Of a stretch of 64,000 nucleotides of DNA, positions 29,201-34,504 are shown piece by piece. Made by a program: the position numbers and the translations under genes. Under the pieces are notes generated by a model. That model was not told the DNA's origin. It made no database searches and saw nothing but the letters and a program-made list of their open reading frames with translations. Source of the DNA: Lachnospiraceae bacterium (GTDB lineage Bacteria > Bacillota > Clostridia > Lachnospirales > Lachnospiraceae); assembly GCA_021770755.1 (NCBI GenBank), contig JAETQI010000013.1:28052-92051 (forward strand). The letters are read 5' to 3'. Each line of letters begins with the position of its first letter. Position 1 is the first letter of the stretch.

Positions 29201-29254
29201 AATGCGCTGAAGGCGCTGGACACGCTGGGATTCTTCGATGGTAAAATAGGGTGA
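20267..29254 (+). CDS. Trimodular nonribosomal peptide synthetase with terminal reductase (A-T-C-A-T-C-A-T-R)
   Basis: The 2995-residue protein assembles a peptide on carrier domains and releases it reductively. By base position: A1 20270-21690 (YTSGSTGVPKG), T1 21700-21930 (LGGDSINV), C 21960-23270 (HHLIFDG), A2 23300-24760 (YTSGSTGMPKG), T2 24780-25010 (GLTSIGAV), C 25030-26250 (HHIISDG), A3 26310-27790 (YTSGSTGKPKG), T3 27810-28040 (NGGTSLSA), R 28140-29230 (TGATGFLGAH; YIDTK catalytic Tyr-Lys). No starter C domain, epimerase or thioesterase is present. A1 has Val where amino-acid-activating A domains have Asp (SFVASLM). The start is ATG 20267, eight bases after AAGGAGG; the frame runs open to 20054 through the hairpin element, which is non-coding. 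NADPH-dependent release would give an aldehyde or alcohol. Confidence 0.95.
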   Translation: MDFPTNFLDRFEQIVDRYPDKTAIVDMDGARCTTYRELRDLSRRVAAGLCGQVGPGAADGIDGSAVLVCMDRRMEYVAAEIGVMMAGAAYVPLIPEYPQDRVDYIRKDCGAVCCIDAAWMEALGEAVADKDSFGKREDNKRALIIYTSGSTGVPKGIVHSHASLFDGVMCIVGALGFDERTCLAASAPLSFVASLMEYHAVLGSGGCVHMLSEEVRRDVRLLEDYYAEKEITCGFISPQMLRYFRNRGKALKMVMTGSERVSMLSGDGYVLYNLYGCSEVGLLASAFRVERPMENTPIGKPVQGVEMFLLDEQGMEVPDGEEGEICVLGVLGECYLNLEEQSARTFQRQEDGRILLHTGDIGRKLPDGNYVYVNRRDWMVKVNGQRVEAGEIELRMAAVPGVENAVVKAFEDENGQNYLCGYFVAGAEVGAEELRAQLKKTLPDYMIPRFFKRLDALPKNVNGKLDRTMLQAPGVSEYKADYRAPENELQRRICDAFETVLECGTVGLDDDFFRLGGDSINVLKLAECLADIALTPQLVLRGRTPEQIAVLIQAQQGTAVQEGLRHQADLRAEYPLTDSQMGVYLECANEPDTTMYNIPMYCELPRDVDLDRFCEAVGTVVSMHAAFGVTIVQREGVPVMRVCPEYAAASVELCETEDMEAARSAFVRPFCIGEEPLYRMAVYRQQDRSCFLFDVHHLIFDGTSVKVFLEEISLIYENRVNGKKWDIRPETCSLLDMAAREESLRTTPQYQAAREYFQEKLADVEAGDHLIRDHRPKTVTAACASVRVSLGETLSVMAVEQFVRQNGISENTLFLGAFAYALGKYTGENRSLFCTVNNGRHAPELANSVGMFVRTLPMAHSWDEDSSVRAYLQEFQRNFYETMEHDCISFGELARAYGIASDILFVYQGGMLSGLSIDKKQYPACPVPPKEVQADLSVMVMKGQGGYEITLDYRTDLYRVETARGLQRMFVQVLEGMLTCAALREMTLVSESDLRLLERFHGEELRYDKSRTVVDLFREQVRRAPEHTAVIYTERTYTYAQLDDLTDRLAAYIAGLGIGREQVVSVLIPRCEYMAIASLGVLKAGAAYQPLDPTYPGERLAFMIADAKAQLLIADESLLSLVPDYHGDVLLTKDIPGLPQASQQPKQPEPKDLFILLYTSGSTGMPKGCMLEHGNIVAFCHWYRSYYDLQPESCVAAYASYGFDAHMMDLYPALTTGASVCIIEEALRLDLDELNRYMESQNVTHAFMTTQIGRAFATSVRSRTLKHLAMGGEALTPFAPDGSTVYHNIYGPTECTVNATAYEMEAFEENVPIGRAIANVKVYVLDACGRRVPAGVPGELCIAGVQVSRGYLNRPEKTAEVYAENPFCAHEDYRRMYRTGDIVRFLPDGNIQFIGRRDGQVKIRGFRIELTEVEEVIRRFPGIRDAAVAAFDEPAGGKYIAAYIVSDETVDIAAMNAFIEASKPPYMVPAVTMQIDRIPLNQNQKVDKRALPRPERRQEALSAPKNDVQQKIFDCVADVIGHREFGVNTDLYRAGLTSIGAVKLTVTLSAAFDGAVVRNKELKENNTVEKLERFFGQDTAEEVFEQQEAYPLTQTQSGIFVECAANPGSTIYNIPFLFRMDDAVDLQRLKKAVETAVEAHPYMKTTLYMDENGDIWQKRNDDALFEAAVRDHLDRETLVRPYELLGGRLFRMELYDTPDGKYLFVEFHHIISDGTSCGIFIRDINRAYAGEQPAREAFSGFEAALVEQRALQGEEYARAKAYYDSVFRNCDTDFLPAKDNVQGEEEKAAVGVYSRREPADLKALQAFCAENRITMNALFTAAFGFVTGRYVYKDDAVFTTIYNGRNDSRLASAVGMFVKTLPVYCNIDGERGIGDYLREVGAQLVDSMNADIYSFAEISRAYGIRADILFAFQGDQFRFMEVAGKPAVMEELRLDTAKAPLSVDVAVEDGAVCYQAEYRSDLYEECTIAGLIDSLAVVVNEMQERKYIKEICMVSGAARRELDSYNVTDCPVEQTTANVLFERQVALCPDRTAVIANGVRRTFSELNADANRIANRLLEMGLTTEQMVGVMMPRTVDVYAVRQGIMKAGGAFLPIDPEYPDERVSYILEDSGAKFVIMPQALVKERSLFGGTLPVRTLVLEELLSDGGDTRNPQVDIRPENLCYCIYTSGSTGKPKGVMIEHRNLVNYVDDNPFNVEARSYVQNASVSLAFAAITFDVSILEECIPLYHGITVCMANEEEIHNPLALSKLILAHGVDMMTCTPSYLINIIDMPQMREALSRIKVFNIGAEAFPDALYHKIMALGTDAKVYNGYGPTETTIGCAFELVTGGAVTIGKPMANIQMMMLDKYRNLLPAGAPGELLIIGNGVGRGYVGKPEMTADKFIGFEGKKAYRSGDLARWNHHGKIEFMGRMDNQVKLRGLRVELDEIENVINRYPTVKSSVVLVKEKDSIQFLCGYFVAQEQIEKQNLTCFLQKYLTPYMVPSVLIQLPELPLTNNGKVDRRALPEPEYAAESQNYVEPRTELQRRLCEIFAMALGVKRIGIEDDFFENGGTSLSASKVAMKCMSAGIEVAYADLFTYKTPLALEQFILGKKGEKRAEESRPDIPDDILGRNTVERVDEIRAAAVGDVLLTGATGFLGAHILKTMIEQCDNRIYCLLRKGNAPSLEKRLKSMLVYYFSNPYEELFGDRIFVIEGDITDADSVAALQAYDFAQVINCAACVKHFAADDILERVNYQGVLNLIDLCTETGRELIQISTVSVAGENVGGRFPAEKRLHESELSFGQSISNKYIDTKFRAEAAVLAAVTKGMKGRIIRVGNLMSRVSDGEFQINSVTNGFMRTLRGYVALGKFPVSLLDAPAEFSPIDATAEAIVKLASSEGDFSVFHAYSSYVIQMADVIEQMNALGIWVDIVSDEAFQTALKSALDNEEKNELISGLIAYLSSDAEAGSVYIDADNSFTTKALYRLGFKWQMPDGNYLRNALKALDTLGFFDGKIG

Positions 29255-29268
29255 GTTAGGATAAGGTT

Positions 29269-31053
29269 ATGGAGAGAAATGCATTTTTGATCAACAAAAA
29301 GATTCATCAGTATATCCTGCCGGGGGTGTTGATGACGGTTGCGATGCAGCTGGGAAATGTGGTCGACGGCATGATCGTGGGAAACCTGCTGGGACCGGAG
29401 GCGATGGCGGCGATCGAGCTGTCCATGCCGGTCCTGCTGCTCCTGCAGATGCCGGCGATGATGCTGGCGATGGGCGGCGCTGCCGAGGCGGCAGTGCTGC
29501 TCGGCAGGCGGGAGACCGGACAGGCGGGCGGTATTTTTACCGCCTCGCTCGCGGCCGGCGTCGGTCTGGCGCTTGTTTTTGCGCTGATGACGCCGGTGCT
29601 GCCGGGGATCCTCTCGCAGGCGCTCGCCGGAAATGAGCAGATGGCTGCGCTGGTGAAGCCTTATATCGCGGTGAACTTCGGCGGGATCCCGATCCTGACG
29701 GCGGCGATCATCTGCTGCTATTTTATGAATACGGACAATCACCCGCAGCTAGGAAGTGCGCTGTTCATCATTGCAAATGTAGTCAATCTGGTGTTGGACT
29801 TTGTGTTTTTGGAGGTGTTCGGGCTCGGGATGGCGGGGAGTGCGCTCTCGACCGTGATCGGTTATCTGACAGGCATGGTGACGGTTCTGTTTTATGCGCG
29901 CTCCGAACACAGAATGCTGCGGCTCACAAAACTGGACAGGAATCTTGCAAAGTATGTCAGAACGGCGGCGGTGGCAGGGATACCGAGCGCTGCTTTTACA
30001 TTGATGTCGGCGCTCAAGTCGGTCATCATCAACTCGGCGATCGTGCGTTTCCTGGGCAATGATCCGATGGCGGTGTACTCTGTCTGCGCCAACGCGGTGC
30101 TGATCGCGGAGCTGTGCGTGGGCGGTATCATCGGGCTCGTGCCGAACATCGCGGGGATCCTCTATGGGGAGCGGGATTATTACGGGATCCGCGCGCTCTG
30201 CAGGCGGGTGCTCTCCTACAGTTACCTCGCGATCGCAGTGCTGCTGGCTGTCTTTCTCGTGTTTCCGCAGGCGATCGCGGGGCTGTTCGGCATCGCGGAG
30301 GGGGAGATGCTGGCACTGTGCAGGACGGCACTGCGTATCTTCGCGTGCTCGTTTCCGTTTTATGTGTACAACAAGTTTTTGATGTCCTATTACCAGACGA
30401 TCCTGCAGCCGGGACTTTCCACGGTGATCACGGTTCTGCAGGGATTCGTGCTGATCGTGCCGCTCACGCTGGCGGGAATGTTCTGGGTCGGGTTCTCCGG
30501 TGTCTGTATGGCGGCAGTGGCGGGGGAGATCCTGACTATTCTGTGCGGCACATTGTACCGCGTGCGCGGACAGCAGACAGGGCGCTTTCCGTCAGGCGGG
30601 CGGTACATGCTCCCGCAGGTCACGAACGAGGTCAGTCTGGATCTTTCCATGAAGAACCAGCTCGAGGATGTGGCAACACTGCGGGATCAGCTATTGGATT
30701 TCTGCGCGGACAACGGCATCGGGGAGAAGGACGCGAACCATCTGGCGCTTGCGCTGGAGGAGATGACTGCCAACATTGTCCGGTACGGTTACCGGAGCGG
30801 GCAGAAGAACTATATCGACATCAGCTTTACGATCCAGGACGGCAGCTATATCCTGCGGATCCGCGACGACGGCGTGCCGTTCAACCCGCTGGAGCACAAG
30901 GTGTCCGCGGAGGGGCCGGTGGTCGGCGGGATCGCGCTGATCCGCAGGATCATGTCGGATTTCCAGTACACGCGGGTGCTGAATATGAACAATACGGTTA
31001 TCGGGCTTGCGATCAGTGATGGCAGGCAGAGAGAGTTGGAGCGCAGAGGGTGA
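29269..31053 (+). CDS. MATE exporter fused to an RsbW/SpoIIAB-like ATPase domain
   Basis: Residues 1-450 form a MATE transporter: about twelve helices, starting with GVLMTVAMQLGNVVDGMIVG, and the internal repeat IPILTAAIICCYFMNTDNHPQ. From about residue 460 an HATPase_c_2 domain follows, with N box ALEEMTANIVRYGY, G1 DDGVPFNPLE and a G2-like GGIALIRRIM in which one canonical Gly is Ala. MATE proteins are usually about 450 residues, so the extra 135 are a real fusion with no stop or start between. It begins 14 bases after the NRPS and is its most likely exporter. The kinase-like domain could phosphorylate the STAS protein encoded at 34206 (inference). Confidence 0.88.
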   Translation: MERNAFLINKKIHQYILPGVLMTVAMQLGNVVDGMIVGNLLGPEAMAAIELSMPVLLLLQMPAMMLAMGGAAEAAVLLGRRETGQAGGIFTASLAAGVGLALVFALMTPVLPGILSQALAGNEQMAALVKPYIAVNFGGIPILTAAIICCYFMNTDNHPQLGSALFIIANVVNLVLDFVFLEVFGLGMAGSALSTVIGYLTGMVTVLFYARSEHRMLRLTKLDRNLAKYVRTAAVAGIPSAAFTLMSALKSVIINSAIVRFLGNDPMAVYSVCANAVLIAELCVGGIIGLVPNIAGILYGERDYYGIRALCRRVLSYSYLAIAVLLAVFLVFPQAIAGLFGIAEGEMLALCRTALRIFACSFPFYVYNKFLMSYYQTILQPGLSTVITVLQGFVLIVPLTLAGMFWVGFSGVCMAAVAGEILTILCGTLYRVRGQQTGRFPSGGRYMLPQVTNEVSLDLSMKNQLEDVATLRDQLLDFCADNGIGEKDANHLALALEEMTANIVRYGYRSGQKNYIDISFTIQDGSYILRIRDDGVPFNPLEHKVSAEGPVVGGIALIRRIMSDFQYTRVLNMNNTVIGLAISDGRQRELERRG

Positions 31054-31058
31054 GAAGA

Positions 31059-32201
31059 ATGAAAAAAAGGATGAATACGATTTTTTCACAGAAAGAAGTC
31101 AACACGGGAAGGCAGCAGGAGTTTGATTATCTGAAAGGGATTTTCATGCTGTTCATTTATCTGATCCATGCGTTCCAGGCAACCTTGTCCCCGGAGGATC
31201 TGGTCACCCGATGGCTCTATATGTTTGCGACAATGTCCGGTGCGGCTATTTTTATCTTTGTCATGGGGATCGGAACGGTTTACAGCAGAAATACGGCGCC
31301 GGCGGCGTTTGTAAAGAGCGGCCTGCGCATGGTGGTCTATCAATATCTGGACAATATTGCCTACGTGGCCGCACTGCTGATACCGTATCCTTTTGTTGCC
31401 GGGGGATTGTCTCAAAATGAGCTGGAGCGCTGCTGGTTCATGGCGAGGGTGTACATTCAATATACGAATATCTTCTTTATCACAGGGATCATTTATCTGG
31501 TGCTGGCACTGCTGAAAAAACTGGATGTGAAGACCATATGGTATGTGGTCATCGGTGTGGCTGCAGGCATTGCCGCGCCATTGCTCTACGGGACACCTGT
31601 GAATGTGCCGGTGGCCGGATATCTCGTGAGACTTCTGATCGGGGAGGCGGATTTCGTCTCGTTCACGCCGATCTATTTTCTGTCCTATGCGCTGTTTGGA
31701 GTCGCTTTTGGAAAGCTTCTGAGGCGCGTGAAGGATAAGGCAGGATTCTACAGGATCCTGGCTGTCGCCAGCAGTGTGATCGTCGTTGTGTGGTGGGCGC
31801 TTGTGTTTGGAAGATACGGTTCGGATCTGCCGGAGATGATGGCTGTTCTGAGTGCGGCATACACATGTCCGGATCTCTGGCATGTGGCGGCAAGCCTCGC
31901 GCACATACTCCTCTTTGCGGCTGTTTTTTTCTACATCGGGGAGAGGCGGAAAAAGCGCGGCGGGCCTGACAGTCCTGCAGCGCGGCAGATCCTGTACTAC
32001 AGCGGACATATATCAAAATATTATGCCCTGCATGTGCCCGTATACCTCGTTGTCCTTGGCTGCCATGGTTATGAGAGCTTTCAGGGCTATCAATGCTGGC
32101 TTCTTGCACTGTTCTCGATGTTCGTCACGGAGCTCATGGTGAGAGGATACAACTATTTTTTTGAGAGACGGATCACATATGGAAGAAGGAAAGAGGGATA
32201 G
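31059..32201 (+). CDS. Membrane acyltransferase-like protein
   Basis: The 380-residue protein has about ten membrane helices. Near the N-terminus it has EFDYLKGIFMLFIYLIHAFQ, with the D-x-x-K-G...H pattern of acyltransferase-3/DUF1624-type proteins that move acyl groups across or at the membrane. Start ATG 31059 has AGAGGG eight bases upstream; GTG 31050 is also in frame and overlaps the MATE stop. It is co-transcribed with the NRPS and PPTase genes, so it may acylate the peptide or a precursor, but the family has many substrates and this is inference. Confidence 0.7.
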   Translation: MKKRMNTIFSQKEVNTGRQQEFDYLKGIFMLFIYLIHAFQATLSPEDLVTRWLYMFATMSGAAIFIFVMGIGTVYSRNTAPAAFVKSGLRMVVYQYLDNIAYVAALLIPYPFVAGGLSQNELERCWFMARVYIQYTNIFFITGIIYLVLALLKKLDVKTIWYVVIGVAAGIAAPLLYGTPVNVPVAGYLVRLLIGEADFVSFTPIYFLSYALFGVAFGKLLRRVKDKAGFYRILAVASSVIVVVWWALVFGRYGSDLPEMMAVLSAAYTCPDLWHVAASLAHILLFAAVFFYIGERRKKRGGPDSPAARQILYYSGHISKYYALHVPVYLVVLGCHGYESFQGYQCWLLALFSMFVTELMVRGYNYFFERRITYGRRKEG

Positions 32202-32213
32202 GATTTTACTGAG

Positions 32214-33227
32214 ATGGGGTGTGGGGAAAGCACTGATATAAAGATGGTTCCGCTGGAGATCGGCGGCTGTACAGTGGAGCTGTATTGGATGGACACGGGC
32301 GTGTTGGAGGATGAAGCCTGTTTTTCCTGTGCGTATCAGGCATTGTCGCGCGGGCGGCAGAAAAAAGTTGACGCCTTTTTGTTCAGGAAGGATAAGAGGC
32401 TCTCGCTGGGGGCGGGATTGCTGCTGCGCCAGGGTCTGGCGGCGCATGGGATCAACGAGCGGGAGGCCGTGTTTGCGTATGGGGAGAATGGAAAACCGTA
32501 TCTGCCGGATTATCCGGATGTCCAGTTCAATCTGTCCCATTCCGGCGGGATGGCAGTCGCGGTGTTTGCGAACACTGCTGTCGGATGCGACATCGAACAG
32601 ATCGGAACTGCAGATCTGCCGCTTGCCGCGAAGTTTTTCCCGGAGGGGGAGTATCGGTATCTCGCCCGATTTCCCAAAGGATATCAGAGGGACGCGGCTT
32701 TTTACCGGCTGTGGACCTTGAAGGAGAGTTTTGTGAAGACGACCGGGGCAGGCCTCGCACTGCCGCTGGATGCATTTGAGATCGTGATCGCGGCAGGTGA
32801 ATGTGATGGCAGGAATGAGCAGATCGAAGTCCGCCAGAATGTGGATCCTGCGGCGCGTTATCTGTTTGCAGAGCCTTATTTCAGAGGGTATTGTGTGTCG
32901 GTGTGCCTGAGAACAGATTGCGATCGATACCGAAAAAAGTGCGAACGGTGCCCGGATGCCCAAATGGATCAGAGGGTGTGCTATGATTATAGAGTGACAA
33001 AAACATGTTTTACAACAGAAAAGGAGTATATTTTTATGGCAGATTGCAGTAATAACAGACCATGTCCCTGTACATTTGACTGCCCGAGGCATGGCAGGTG
33101 CTGTGAGTGCGTGGCGCATCACAGAGACAACGACGAGGGCGTTCCGGGGTGCTTTTTCTCTGCGGAGGCAGAGGCGACCTACGACAGGAGCATAGAGGCA
33201 TTGTGCCGCGACAGAGGAATACTATAG
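32214..33227 (+). CDS. 4'-phosphopantetheinyl transferase (Sfp type), frame continuing into a DUF6485 protein
   Basis: Residues 1-235 are an Sfp-type PPTase, which attaches the phosphopantetheine arm to NRPS carrier domains. Motifs seen are FNLSHSGGMAVAV, VGCDIEQIG and WTLKESFVKTTG; these hold the metal-binding Asp/Glu and catalytic residues. The domain should end near FRGYCVSVCLR, but no stop follows. About 40 low-complexity residues connect in frame to the DUF6485 protein (33036-33227). Either stop loss has joined two genes or the ORF is simply open through a spacer. ATG 32214 is 12 bases after the acyltransferase stop; ATG 32244 is an alternative. It serves the NRPS genes on both sides. 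Confidence 0.85.
   Translation: MGCGESTDIKMVPLEIGGCTVELYWMDTGVLEDEACFSCAYQALSRGRQKKVDAFLFRKDKRLSLGAGLLLRQGLAAHGINEREAVFAYGENGKPYLPDYPDVQFNLSHSGGMAVAVFANTAVGCDIEQIGTADLPLAAKFFPEGEYRYLARFPKGYQRDAAFYRLWTLKESFVKTTGAGLALPLDAFEIVIAAGECDGRNEQIEVRQNVDPAARYLFAEPYFRGYCVSVCLRTDCDRYRKKCERCPDAQMDQRVCYDYRVTKTCFTTEKEYIFMADCSNNRPCPCTFDCPRHGRCCECVAHHRDNDEGVPGCFFSAEAEATYDRSIEALCRDRGIL
33036..33227 (+). CDS. DUF6485-like small Cys-rich protein with its own start
   Basis: From ATG 33036 a 63-residue protein reads CPCTFDCPRHGRCCECVAHH with the final EATYDRSIEALCR, a pattern of the small DUF6485 proteins of Clostridia (probably metal-binding). AAAAGGAG with nine-base spacing precedes this ATG, and ordinary-looking intergenic sequence lies before it, so it is probably also, or only, made separately from the PPTase despite the shared frame. 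Role unknown. Confidence 0.7.
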   Translation: MADCSNNRPCPCTFDCPRHGRCCECVAHHRDNDEGVPGCFFSAEAEATYDRSIEALCRDRGIL

Positions 33228-33240
33228 GAGGGTCTGAGAG

Positions 33241-33822
33241 ATGGAAAAACCGATTTTTACAGGATTATCACATGTATGCATTTTTGTGGACGACGTCAAA
33301 GAAGCGTTTGCGTATTATGAGCGGATTCTGGGGGCAGTGCCCAACCAGCATATTCCGCATTGGAAAAACGAGGGCTTTTTCCAGGCGGGCGGTTTTATTG
33401 AGGAGGCGAAGGAGGCGGAGGTCTCCATTGGATTTATGGATGTGCCGGGCACAAAGTTCACGATCGAGCTGATGTGCTATCACAAGCCGGAAGGGCGCAA
33501 AGAGCCGATCATCTTCAAGGCGAACGATATCAGCGGCGCGCGCCATGTCGCGCTCAAGGTGACGAACATCGAGGAGGCGTTTGCGTACATCAAGGCACAG
33601 CCGGATGTCACGCTCATCAACACGACGGATGATTATAGGGTATACCAGATCAGTAAGACAGAGCCTTCGGATTTCTATTATTTTGACGAGGCGAAGGAGA
33701 ACGATGTGCAGGCAAAGCAGGCGGCGGCTGACATTCTTGGAAACACCAAGTATTTTTATTTCATCGACAAGTATGGTCTGCAGTGGGAGTTTGAGCAGGG
33801 ACACACGGATATCGGGGACTGA
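33241..33822 (+). CDS. VOC-superfamily (glyoxalase/dioxygenase fold) protein
   Basis: The 193-residue protein has the paired beta-alpha-beta-beta-beta units of the VOC fold. Candidate metal ligands sit at the usual four places: His in LSHVCIFVDD, Glu in FTIELMCYH, His in ARHVALKV and Glu in LQWEFEQG. VOC enzymes isomerise, cleave C-C bonds, add sulfur/thiol groups to antibiotics, or simply bind drugs. Between the PPTase and the tautomerase, on the NRPS strand, it may tailor the product or protect the host, but this is inference from position. ATG 33241 has GGAGGGTCTGAGAG upstream. Confidence 0.8.
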   Translation: MEKPIFTGLSHVCIFVDDVKEAFAYYERILGAVPNQHIPHWKNEGFFQAGGFIEEAKEAEVSIGFMDVPGTKFTIELMCYHKPEGRKEPIIFKANDISGARHVALKVTNIEEAFAYIKAQPDVTLINTTDDYRVYQISKTEPSDFYYFDEAKENDVQAKQAAADILGNTKYFYFIDKYGLQWEFEQGHTDIGD

Positions 33823-33844
33823 TCCTGCGTGAGGGGGAATGGAT

Positions 33845-34189
33845 ATGCCATTTATCAATTCGAGGGTGAGCACTGTGATGACAGCGTCACAGCGCTCGTC
33901 CGTGAAGGAGAAGCTTGGCAGGGCGATCTCTATCATACCGGGAAAATCGGAGGAATGGCTGATGGTGGAGCTTGCCGACGGGTGCGACCTGTATTTTCGG
34001 GGTGAGCAGACACAGCCGTCCGCCTTTGTCGAGGTGAAGGTGTTCGGAGTGATCCCGGAGGGCTGTCTGGACAAACTGACAGGCGAGATCTGCGGGATCT
34101 ATGAGCAGGATCTGCAGATCCCGCAGGATCACGTCTACGTCAAGTACGAGGAAGTTAGCAAGTGGGGCTGGAACGGAAGTAATTTTTGA
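33845..34189 (+). CDS. MIF-like tautomerase
   Basis: The 114-residue protein matches the macrophage migration inhibitory factor group of the tautomerase superfamily: MPFINSRVS start, PGKSEEWLMVELADG, CDLYFRGE, VEVKVFG and a WGWNGSNF end. The catalytic base is the N-terminal proline exposed after Met removal. This decides the start: ATG 33845 gives Met-Pro, while ATG 33839 would bury the proline. GAGGGGG precedes at seven to eight bases. MIF homologues tautomerise phenylpyruvate-like keto-enol acids. Within the NRPS operon it might process an aryl-pyruvate precursor or the enolisable aldehyde product; that is a hypothesis. Confidence 0.88.
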   Translation: MPFINSRVSTVMTASQRSSVKEKLGRAISIIPGKSEEWLMVELADGCDLYFRGEQTQPSAFVEVKVFGVIPEGCLDKLTGEICGIYEQDLQIPQDHVYVKYEEVSKWGWNGSNF

Positions 34190-34205
34190 TGGAGGAAAAG
34201 GATAT

Positions 34206-34502
34206 ATGAAGATCACAAAATCGCAAAATGGAAATAACCTGACAGTGGCACTGGAGGGACGGCTTGACACAAACACGGCACCGGAACTTGAGAGTGTCCT
34301 CAAAAATTCCCTTGACGGGATCACAGAACTGACGATCGATATGACGGCGCTCGATTACCTGTCGTCGGCGGGACTCCGCATTCTGCTGGGGGCGCAGAAG
34401 ACGATGAACAAGCAGGGCAGCATGAAGGTGGCGAACGTGAACGACACGATTATGGAGATCTTTGAAGTGACAGGTTTTGCGGATATTCTGACGGTGGTAT
34501 AG
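34206..34502 (+). CDS. STAS-domain anti-anti-sigma factor-like protein
   Basis: The 98-residue protein is a single STAS domain (LEGRLDTNTAPELE, ELTIDMTALDYLSSAGLRIL). Ser54 aligns with the phosphorylated serine of SpoIIAA and RsbV. Such proteins bind RsbW-type kinases when unphosphorylated. ATG 34206 follows GGAGGAAAAGG; the upstream frame to 34101 overlaps the tautomerase and is rejected. Both candidate kinases (the MATE-fused domain and the protein at 40230) and a candidate PP2C phosphatase (38783) are in the same operon. The NRPS2 start is two bases downstream. Confidence 0.92.
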   Translation: MKITKSQNGNNLTVALEGRLDTNTAPELESVLKNSLDGITELTIDMTALDYLSSAGLRILLGAQKTMNKQGSMKVANVNDTIMEIFEVTGFADILTVV

Positions 34503-34504
34503 AT

